Shown: piece after piece, positions 1 to 5,025 of the stretch
Layout of the letters: each line of letters starts with the position of its first letter
Position numbering within the stretch: the first letter of the stretch is position 1
From: DASWTL01 sp036405495
Lineage (GTDB): Bacteria; Bacteroidota; Bacteroidia; Sphingobacteriales; Sphingobacteriaceae
Direction of reading: 5' to 3'
Assembly (NCBI GenBank): GCA_036405495.1
Contig: DASWXL010000015.1
Location: 1 to 8,546 of the forward strand
Length of the DNA stretch: 8,546 bases
Program-made: the position numbers and the translations under genes
Notes under the pieces: generated by a model
The model's input: only the letters and a program-made list of their open reading frames with translations
Databases searched by the model: none
Told to the model about the DNA's origin: nothing

Positions 1-198
1 TCGCTCTTTTGCGAGGTAGGCCAGCAGTCGTGTGTTTTCATCGTCCGGGTGTGCGGCAATGTACAGGACGCTTCCCAGGGTATTCAGTTTTTGAAGCTTC
101 AGCTTAAGTGCGGCAGCATCCGGAATGCTGACCTGAGCGCCGCTTGTGGTGGTTGCGAAAAGAAAGGTTGCAGCCAGGAAAATTTTCTTCAAATTCAT
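1..198 (-). CDS. PIG-L/LmbE-family deacetylase, N-terminal fragment (cut by window edge)
   Basis: Only the first 66 codons are inside the window; the reading frame is open to base 1. The translation starts with a signal peptide (MNLKKIFLAATFLFATTTSGAQ has basic, hydrophobic and small-residue parts, cleavage likely after residue 21). At residues 48-54 it reads AAHPDDE, followed by NTRLLAYLA. HPDDE is the signature of the PIG-L/LmbE zinc-dependent N-deacetylases: His50 and Asp53 should bind zinc and Asp52 should be the general base. The exported form with this HPDDENTR start resembles the large Bacteroidota PIG-L proteins (about 800 residues, from memory), but the length cannot be seen here. 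It starts 17 bp after the stop codon of the upstream polysaccharide deacetylase gene, so the two are very probably one transcript. There is no clear Shine-Dalgarno site in the A/T-rich gap. The substrate is unknown; N-acetylated sugars or glycolipids are usual for the family. Confidence 0.88.
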   Translation of the reverse strand, partial: MNLKKIFLAATFLFATTTSGAQVSIPDAAALKLKLQKLNTLGSVLYIAAHPDDENTRLLAYLAKER

Positions 199-215
199 AG
201 CGCAATTTAGCGACT

Positions 216-986
216 TTAATTCAGCAGCTCATCGATCGTTTTGAAGCGATACCCCATGCCTTTCAATTGCCGGATCATCGCGTCCAGCCGGTTATACAAT
301 TTATCGGTTCGGCGGGGGTCCGTTCCGATATGAATAAGCAGAATAAAGCCATTCAGACCATTTTTGTCTTTTGCTTCGTATTCAAAGATGGAACGATAGA
401 TCTCCTCCGAACTGCGGTAACTCTTTCCCATTTCCGGATAGGTATAATCGGCGGTTGATCGCGTACCGTGTGTGAAGTTCACGAGTTTAAGATCTTCTTC
501 GCCTGTCCATTTGCTGATCATCAGGTTGTACCACTCGTACGGCGGCAGGAAATATTCAGCGTCATTCTTCTGTATGCCAAAGCCGGCCATCTTCTGGTAG
601 TTTCTGCGAAGGTCGGCACGGAATTGTTCTTCGGTTACGAGCAGGCTGTCGCGTTTTGTCCAGTCGCAATACAGCAGGTGGTCGTCGGAGTGAGCACCCA
701 GGTAATGGCCGTCTTTCCTGAGGCCTTTTATCAATGATCCGAACTCGCGGTTGGCGTAGAACCGTCCGGTGAAGAAGAATGAAGCCCGTACACTGTTTTT
801 GTTCAGGGTGCGGCGAATAACCTTCCCGCCATCTGCGAACTCATCGCCGGTGAATACCAGTGCCAGTTCTTTTTTTGAAGTGTCTCCGCGAACTATTGCC
901 CCGAATTTATCTTCGGTCACCTGGCCGTGGGCGGCTTTGACGAGCACCAAAAGTATAAGCACCGGTCTGATGTAAAGCAAATTCAT
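216..986 (-). CDS. Secreted NodB/CE4-like polysaccharide deacetylase, divergent subfamily
   Basis: This 256-residue protein starts with a signal peptide (about residues 1-21, cleavage near AHG-Q; no lipobox Cys) and is otherwise one NodB-like domain. Visible motifs: FTGDE at 45-49 in place of the classic TFDD; HSDDH at 99-103, the metal-binding HxxxH motif, inside GAHSDDHLLYCDW; LPPYEWYN at 147-154 in place of RxPY; and LLIHIG at 216-221, the final LxH motif with His219. Metal ligands would be Asp48 or Glu49 with His99 and His103. The family removes N- or O-acetyl groups from glycans such as chitin oligomers, peptidoglycan or xylan. The altered motifs look like a known Bacteroidota-rich subfamily with conserved HLLYCDW and PYEWYN blocks (from memory), so they are probably not decay. 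The start is supported by a good Shine-Dalgarno site, AGGGAG at 993-998, six bases before ATG. That site abuts a terminator hairpin (1001-1041). The PIG-L gene follows after 17 bp. Substrate unknown. Confidence 0.87.
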   Translation of the reverse strand: MNLLYIRPVLILLVLVKAAHGQVTEDKFGAIVRGDTSKKELALVFTGDEFADGGKVIRRTLNKNSVRASFFFTGRFYANREFGSLIKGLRKDGHYLGAHSDDHLLYCDWTKRDSLLVTEEQFRADLRRNYQKMAGFGIQKNDAEYFLPPYEWYNLMISKWTGEEDLKLVNFTHGTRSTADYTYPEMGKSYRSSEEIYRSIFEYEAKDKNGLNGFILLIHIGTDPRRTDKLYNRLDAMIRQLKGMGYRFKTIDELLN

Positions 987-992
987 TATTTA

Positions 993-998
993 CTCCCT
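993..998 (-). promoter_or_regulatory. Ribosome binding site of the polysaccharide deacetylase gene
   Basis: On the minus strand AGGGAG lies six bases before the ATG at 986. It is the clearest Shine-Dalgarno match at any minus-strand start in the window and fixes this start codon. It begins three bases after the base of the adjacent terminator hairpin, so hairpin folding and ribosome access may influence each other. Confidence 0.7.
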
Positions 999-1000
999 GA

Positions 1001-1041
1001 TAAGAAAAAAGCCGTTTCCTGCACGAAACGGCTTTTTCTTA
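1001..1041 (-). terminator. Strong, potentially bidirectional intrinsic terminator in front of the deacetylase gene
   Basis: GCCGTTTC (1011-1018) pairs perfectly with GAAACGGC (1025-1032) around a six-base loop. The stem extends through an A-run (1005-1010) and T-run (1033-1037), one base bulged, to TAAG at 1001-1004 with CTTA at 1038-1041. Both strands end in a U-tract: minus reads TTTTTTCTTATC after the GC stem, plus reads TTTTTCTTAAAT. No plus-strand gene enters it, so the natural client is minus-strand RNA coming from the AhpD gene (stop at 1269) or from a promoter in the gap. It ends only 14 bases before the deacetylase ATG, so it also acts as a possible attenuator for that gene. Confidence 0.85.
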
Positions 1042-1067
1042 AATTAACAATTAAAAACCTGCAAAGT

Positions 1068-1115
1068 CTTAAAGCCCACGTGAAGGTGTGTCACTGTGTG
1101 TTAAAAAGCTTTAAG
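1068..1115 (-). other. Inverted repeat upstream of the terminator (possible leader or small-RNA hairpin)
   Basis: CTTAAAGC at 1068-1075 and GCTTTAAG at 1108-1115 are exact reverse complements, with 32 bases between. Together with the terminator at 1001-1041 this gives a two-stem arrangement in minus-strand RNA. The 282-bp gap between the deacetylase and AhpD genes (987-1268) otherwise holds only AT-rich sequence and no convincing gene; the longest minus-strand reading frame beginning with ATG near 1170 has 26 codons and only a weak ribosome site. An eight-base repeat at this distance in AT-rich DNA can occur by chance. Confidence 0.4.
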
Positions 1116-1135
1116 GACCAATAACCTTTAATGCC

Positions 1136-1167
1136 TAAAACTACGAGTTTTTGCTTATTAACGGAAA
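1136..1167 (-). promoter_or_regulatory. Weak candidate promoter for a leader or small RNA
   Basis: The minus strand carries TAGTTTTA at 1136-1143, one mismatch from the Bacteroidota -7 element TAnnTTTG, and TTTC at 1164-1167, one mismatch from the -33 TTTG, separated by 20 bases. Transcription would start near 1130, giving a leader of about 130 bases to the terminator at 1001-1041. Both boxes are imperfect and the region is AT-rich, so this is a guess to be tested. Confidence 0.25.
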
Positions 1168-1268
1168 GCATTTTTTCCACATTTTTGATCTTTCATCTCA
1201 GACCCCTGTTTATTTTGCCGCGCGCCTGATCCGAAATAGTGCTCAGTCTAACGTATTCATTAAGAGAC

Positions 1269-1853
1269 CTAGTAGATTACTTTACCTGCTGCGGTAACGA
1301 GAGAGGCGATCCGTACAGCATCGAAGATACGCTCCTCCGTCGTTCCCATTTTGATAAGCGAATCCTCATGCGCGTTCACGCACATTTCGCAGCCGTTAAC
1401 TGCCGACACGGCAAGGCTTAAAAGTTCAAAAAACTCTTTACCGGTCACCGGCTTCATCATGATCTGCATACGGATGCGGGCAGGGATCTGCCCGTATTTT
1501 TCTTTCTGTGTAAAGTGACGGAAGCGATAGAATACGTTATTAGACGCCAGCAATGATGCGCAGGCCACGGCCTCGGCGATATCCGCAGCAGTAGCTTCGT
1601 TTTGCTCTGCAAAACGGGTGTAAAAATCGAGGAGCGGCTTGTTGTTATTGTTTGCTGCGATGCTGATACCGATAAGCCCGATCTCTTTCGCTGATAGATG
1701 CTCGGAGGTTAATGTGCTGCTCAGGTTTAATTTAAAATCTCTCAGGTACCGGGATTCTCCTTTTTCCAAGAGCGTTAAGCTTTCTGTGCGGTAACCATTA
1801 TCTAAACCAATGGCGGTTAAAATTTCGTTGATAACTTCTGTAGATTCGTTCAT
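1269..1853 (-). CDS. ahpD: AhpD-like alkylhydroperoxidase (carboxymuconolactone decarboxylase family)
   Basis: The 194-residue cytoplasmic protein (no signal peptide) carries CEMCVNAHE at 155-163, the CxxCxxxH active site of AhpD. Cys155, Cys158 and His162 align by spacing with Cys130, Cys133 and His137 of M. tuberculosis AhpD, and Glu143 sits twelve residues before the first Cys, as Glu118 does there. The His132 position of the mycobacterial enzyme is Met157 here. In M. tuberculosis AhpD reduces AhpC, taking electrons from lipoylated dihydrolipoamide acyltransferase and lipoamide dehydrogenase, and also has weak peroxidase activity. The same role is inferred here because the gene lies 76 bp after a mycobacterial-type ahpC on the same strand. 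A terminator hairpin separates the two, so AhpD is probably made by read-through at a lower level. The leader before ATG has no Shine-Dalgarno site. The stop is TAG with no hairpin until 1041. Confidence 0.9.
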   Translation of the reverse strand: MNESTEVINEILTAIGLDNGYRTESLTLLEKGESRYLRDFKLNLSSTLTSEHLSAKEIGLIGISIAANNNNKPLLDFYTRFAEQNEATAADIAEAVACASLLASNNVFYRFRHFTQKEKYGQIPARIRMQIMMKPVTGKEFFELLSLAVSAVNGCEMCVNAHEDSLIKMGTTEERIFDAVRIASLVTAAGKVIY

Positions 1854-1880
1854 AGAAAAGTTTTTTTAAATGATCATTAA

Positions 1881-1909
1881 TTAAAAATCCCCGCTTTTGA
1901 CGGGGATTT
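1881..1909 (-). terminator. Intrinsic terminator between ahpC and ahpD
   Basis: AAATCCCCG (1885-1893) and CGGGGATTT (1901-1909) form a perfect nine-base stem with a seven-base loop. In minus-strand RNA it is followed by a U-rich tail (TTTTTAATTAATG, with part of the T-run inside the stem). It lies 21 bp after the ahpC stop codon and 28 bp before the ahpD start, with no clear promoter after it, so it likely works as a partial terminator that sets the AhpC to AhpD ratio. Confidence 0.82.
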
Positions 1910-1929
1910 CTGGTTATTCGGTGCAGTTA

Positions 1930-2475
1930 TTAAACTGTTAAAGTTTCCTGTCCTTTTTCCCAGTTGCAAGGGCAAAGCTCGTCCGTCTGAAGTCCGTCCA
2001 GCACACGAAGGACTTCTTTTACGTTACGGCCAACGCTGAGGTCGTTTACAGACACCCAACGTACGATACCCTGAGGATCGATGATGAAAGTAGCCCGGTA
2101 AGCGATCTTTTCGGTAGGCTCAAGGATGCCTAAATCCTCAGCTAATGATTTGGAAGTATCGGCAAGCATAGGGAATTTAAGGTCGCGAAGATCTTCGTGG
2201 TCTCTTCTCCATGCAGCGTGTACGAACTCCGAATCAGTTGAAGCGCCGATCAGACGTGCATCACGATCGCGGAACTCACCGTACGCTTTGTTAAACTCTG
2301 CGATCTCGGTAGGGCAAACGAATGTAAAGTCTTTCGGCCACCAGAACATTACTGTCCATACGTTATCGTCGTTAGTTAAGTACTCTGAGGTGATGGTATC
2401 AAACTCTTTTCCTTTTTCAATGCTAACAACTGCTTTCTTTTCAAATGAAGGGAACTTCTGTCCTATAGTAATCAT
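1930..2475 (-). CDS. ahpC: Typical 2-Cys peroxiredoxin, mycobacterial AhpC type
   Basis: This 181-residue peroxiredoxin reduces hydrogen peroxide, organic peroxides and probably peroxynitrite in the cytoplasm. The active site reads WPKDFTFVCPTEI: Pro47, Thr51 and peroxidatic Cys54, with the conserved Arg at 127 (YRATFIIDP). The C-terminal part reads DELCPCNW, giving Cys168 and Cys170. This CxC arrangement and the surrounding residues (SVGRNVxEVLRVLD, DSEF) closely match M. tuberculosis AhpC, which uses Cys61, Cys174 and Cys176, rather than enterobacterial AhpC with its AhpF partner. It is about a dozen residues shorter at the C terminus than the mycobacterial protein. An AhpD-like gene follows on the same strand, which fits this class. 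A well-formed promoter at 2508-2538 and a palindromic element upstream of it suggest peroxide-responsive control. The start has an A-rich leader without Shine-Dalgarno site, usual in Bacteroidota. Confidence 0.95.
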   Translation of the reverse strand: MITIGQKFPSFEKKAVVSIEKGKEFDTITSEYLTNDDNVWTVMFWWPKDFTFVCPTEIAEFNKAYGEFRDRDARLIGASTDSEFVHAAWRRDHEDLRDLKFPMLADTSKSLAEDLGILEPTEKIAYRATFIIDPQGIVRWVSVNDLSVGRNVKEVLRVLDGLQTDELCPCNWEKGQETLTV

Positions 2476-2507
2476 AATTTTTGTTTATTCGGTTTTAAAA
2501 TCTGGTG

Positions 2508-2538
2508 CAAAGATAGGCTTAGCGATTTGAAAGGTCAA
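2508..2538 (-). promoter_or_regulatory. Bacteroidota-type promoter of ahpC
   Basis: The minus strand has TATCTTTG at 2508-2515, an exact match to the -7 consensus TAnnTTTG, followed by CACC. Twenty bases upstream is TTG at 2536-2538 (within GGTTGACC), matching the -33 box. Transcription would start near 2502, giving a leader of about 27 bases. This is the best promoter in the window. Confidence 0.75.
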
Positions 2539-2545
2539 CCTCTGA

Positions 2546-2593
2546 TATAGAAATTTCCATTCTAAACTTCTATAGCCTATAGATTTTGTCTAT
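2546..2593 (-). promoter_or_regulatory. Candidate peroxide-responsive operator upstream of ahpC
   Basis: Just upstream of the -33 box lie overlapping symmetric elements: TATAGAA (2546-2552) with TTCTATA (2568-2574); a perfect 7-1-7 palindrome TCTATAG-C-CTATAGA (2569-2583); and ATAG-N7-CTAT (2579-2593), the half-site of the OxyR consensus. The expected second OxyR half-site is poorly conserved. The position, about 45 to 90 bases upstream of the predicted start, suits a LysR-type activator such as OxyR. The 7-1-7 architecture is also that of Fur/PerR boxes, though the bases differ from the Bacillus PerR box. The last four bases overlap the S9 peptidase stop codon. The regulator is an inference; none is encoded nearby. 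Confidence 0.5.
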
Positions 2594-4953
2594 TTCTTTA
2601 GCGTTTCCTCAAATAACTTAAAGATCCGCTTATACTCATCTGTCCAGCTCGCCGGCTCAGTGAATCCGTGGTCTTCGACCGGATAAACGGCAAGTTCCCA
2701 GTTATCTTTCTTCAGTTCGATCAGTCGCTGGCTTAACCGCACGATATCCTGAAAATGCACATTCACATCGACCATGCCATGACACATCAGGAGATTTCCC
2801 TTTAAGCCATCAGCGAAATAGATGGGCGAACTTCTTTTATATGCCTTTTCATCGGTATAGGGCTCGTTAAGAATGTTTGAGGTATAACCGTGATTGTAGT
2901 GTGCCCAATCTGTGACCGAACGCAATGCCGCTCCTGACTTGAACACATCAGGCTGTGTAAACAAACCCATTAATGTGATGAATCCGCCATACGAACCACC
3001 GTACAGCCCCACGTTCTTCGGATTTACACCATACTTTTCAGCCAGAAACTTCACTCCGTCCACCTGGTCGGTGAGGTCTTTTCCTCCCATATGTCGATAG
3101 ATTCCGGTACGGTGATCGCGGCCATAGCCGGAACTAGCCGTATAGTCGATATCAATGACGGTATAGCCGTTATCTGCAAGCAGGTTATTGAACATATACT
3201 CGCGGAAGTACTGGCTCCACCAGTAGTGTACGTTCTGCAAGTATCCTGCTCCATGAACAAAGACAACAGCCGGTTTTGAAGGAGCCGGGTTCTCAGGAAG
3301 GTAAACGCGGGCATGAACGTCGGCGCCGTAGCGGTTCTTAAACACAACCATCTCCGGCTCGCGCCATTTATACGACTCGAATTCTGGAGTGGTGGAACTT
3401 GTGATCTGCACCGCTTTTGCTCCCGGCTTATTTTCCTGCAGATATAGCTCCCAGGGCTTATTCATATATGAATAGCGGATGGCAAGCCATTTCTCGTCAG
3501 GCGACAAAGAAACCTCATTTCCTCCCTTCATAGAAGTCAGCCTGACGGGCTTTCCACCATCCACGGCAATGCGGTAATAATGCGTGATCCCCGGATGCTC
3601 CATGTTGGCAGAGAAGTAAAAATTCTTTTTGTCACCGGACAGCTTTAAAGACTGTACCTCAAACTTCCCTTTCGTCAACTGCTTTTTGTTGCCAGTACTG
3701 ATGTTGACCGTATAAATGTGCGAGTAGCCGGTAGCCTCACTTTGGAAATAAAATGTGTTGTTATCGATCCAGCCAACGTTTCCTGCAGAGAAGTTCGAAA
3801 CGCCCGGGCCTCCGATCCAGGCCTCATCCCGCTGGCGGTCCAGCAGGGAAAGATTGCCTGTGGCAGGGTCAAGCTTCATGATCCAGCGGTCTTTGTTATC
3901 CTGGGCATTAACTACGGCTACTGCTGCCGATCCGTCGGCATTCCAGAAAATTCCGTTCACGGATACCCTGCGGTCTTCATTTTTCTTTTTGCGTTCTTCC
4001 AGTTGTGCCGGATAGTCTTTTACGTAATCGGGAAGATCCTTTATGCCGGGGATTTCTTTAGTGGAGATGGCATAAACGGTATCCCGGGAGCTGTCATAAA
4101 TAAAGGATTCATAAACCGGAAGGATATTCCCCACCTTGGTTCTGGCCGGAATGTCTTCCGTATAGCCGCTCAACGTAACATAGTCGGGAACGATGGTAGA
4201 CTTGTTGCCTTCGGCGGCTTTGGTGATGCGGTAGGTGACAAACTTTCCGTCAGGGCTTATTGCCAAACCACCCAGGAAGCTCTTTTCCGAAATATAGATC
4301 TCCTTTGGCCGTCTCGCTTCAGCTGCTTTTCTCTCCGCCTCGTTCAGTTTCCGGTCTTTTTCGTTTTCTTTAATAATATCGAATTCATTCAGCTGGTCCT
4401 GTTTCAACCATTCATTCTGAACGCTCAGGGTGGTTTCAGGGCGTTTTCTGTTACGTGTAAAGTTGGTAAGCTGAACGATTGAGTTGCCATTCAGCGAGAC
4501 CGAATACAGATTATCGCCCTGCTGAAAAATGATCTTGCTTTCATCGCCGCTGAACTGCTGATTGCTTTCGCGCTCTACGGTATTGGTCAGCCGTGTTTCC
4601 TGCCCCGTTTTCCGGCTATACAGAAAGAGATCGCCGTTGCGGTCGAACAAAACCTTTGACCGGTCGCGGTTGTACACTTCACGGCCACGGTTCTGTGCCT
4701 GTTTTACAGCTTCTGAACTTTTAACCGGTTTTGTAGCCGGGATGCTGATCTGATACAGCTGATCGCGGTCCGCTTTTTCAGGGTTCCAGTTAAAATAGAC
4801 GTTTTTGCTGTTCAGATCCCATTGCACGTTCGTAGGCGAAACGCCGATCCACTTCGGATCACGCATGATCTTTTCCACCGTAAGCTTCTCAAGCTGCTGC
4901 GCCTGACTGCCTGTAACGGAGAGCAGTAAAAAGTAGATAAGTGACTTTTTCAT
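2590..4953 (-). CDS. Secreted S9-family serine peptidase (DPP-IV / prolyl oligopeptidase-like)
   Basis: The 787-residue protein has a signal peptide (about residues 1-18, MKKSLIYFLLLSVTGSQA), a beta-propeller-type region (about 30-530) with repeated strand signatures such as LAISPDGKFVTY and VSLSPDEKWLAI, and a C-terminal alpha/beta-hydrolase domain (about 535-787). The catalytic Ser654 is in YGGSYGGF (651-658), Asp729 in GMVDVNVHF, and His762 in DHGFTEP, the order and spacing of the S9 triad. The family cleaves short peptides, often after proline or small residues; exact specificity cannot be read here, and the Glu-Glu pair of true DPP-IV is not obvious. Charged, probably helical stretches occur at about 195-216 and 318-330. 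It is likely periplasmic. It follows the M14 gene by 72 bp without a clear promoter or U-tailed terminator, so co-transcription is likely. No Shine-Dalgarno site precedes the start. Confidence 0.93.
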   Translation of the reverse strand: MKKSLIYFLLLSVTGSQAQQLEKLTVEKIMRDPKWIGVSPTNVQWDLNSKNVYFNWNPEKADRDQLYQISIPATKPVKSSEAVKQAQNRGREVYNRDRSKVLFDRNGDLFLYSRKTGQETRLTNTVERESNQQFSGDESKIIFQQGDNLYSVSLNGNSIVQLTNFTRNRKRPETTLSVQNEWLKQDQLNEFDIIKENEKDRKLNEAERKAAEARRPKEIYISEKSFLGGLAISPDGKFVTYRITKAAEGNKSTIVPDYVTLSGYTEDIPARTKVGNILPVYESFIYDSSRDTVYAISTKEIPGIKDLPDYVKDYPAQLEERKKKNEDRRVSVNGIFWNADGSAAVAVVNAQDNKDRWIMKLDPATGNLSLLDRQRDEAWIGGPGVSNFSAGNVGWIDNNTFYFQSEATGYSHIYTVNISTGNKKQLTKGKFEVQSLKLSGDKKNFYFSANMEHPGITHYYRIAVDGGKPVRLTSMKGGNEVSLSPDEKWLAIRYSYMNKPWELYLQENKPGAKAVQITSSTTPEFESYKWREPEMVVFKNRYGADVHARVYLPENPAPSKPAVVFVHGAGYLQNVHYWWSQYFREYMFNNLLADNGYTVIDIDYTASSGYGRDHRTGIYRHMGGKDLTDQVDGVKFLAEKYGVNPKNVGLYGGSYGGFITLMGLFTQPDVFKSGAALRSVTDWAHYNHGYTSNILNEPYTDEKAYKRSSPIYFADGLKGNLLMCHGMVDVNVHFQDIVRLSQRLIELKKDNWELAVYPVEDHGFTEPASWTDEYKRIFKLFEETLKK

Positions 4954-4990
4954 TTATTGTGTTAAGGTTTGACCGGGTATTAAGTGATGA

Positions 4991-5014
4991 AGGGCCATCC
5001 GGATGGACGACCCT
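4991..5014 (-). other. Hairpin in the M14-S9 intergenic gap
   Basis: AGGG (4991-4994) and CCCT (5011-5014) enclose the twelve-base perfect palindrome CCATCCGGATGG (4995-5006), with ACGA bulged on one side. Neither strand has a run of U after the stem (minus continues TCATCACTT), so it does not look like an efficient terminator. It may mark an RNA processing or stabilising site between the two peptidase cistrons. Confidence 0.4.
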
Positions 5015-5025
5015 TTGATATTACT

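Noticed and set aside
927..1124. Plus-strand open frame running from the deacetylase start region through the terminator
   Set aside because: It crosses the hairpin at 1001-1041 and overlaps the deacetylase signal peptide region antisense; the translation is low-complexity and resembles no family.
1091..1171. Minus-strand 26-codon frame (starting MLSVNKQKLVVLGIK) and a 12-codon frame near 1195 in the gap after ahpD, as leader peptides
   Set aside because: Both are very short, have only weak purine-rich sites before ATG, and show no regulatory codon run; chance frames of this size are expected in AT-rich DNA.
2546..2593. Full tandem OxyR site ATAG-N7-CTAT-N7-ATAG-N7-CTAT
   Set aside because: Only one half-site (2579-2593) fits exactly; the expected second half-site matches poorly, so a complete site is not claimed.
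3718..4482. Long plus-strand open frame (254 codons) opposite the S9 peptidase gene
   Set aside because: It lies wholly antisense to a gene with signal peptide, propeller signatures and full catalytic triad; its translation has no recognisable motif and no ribosome site is seen.
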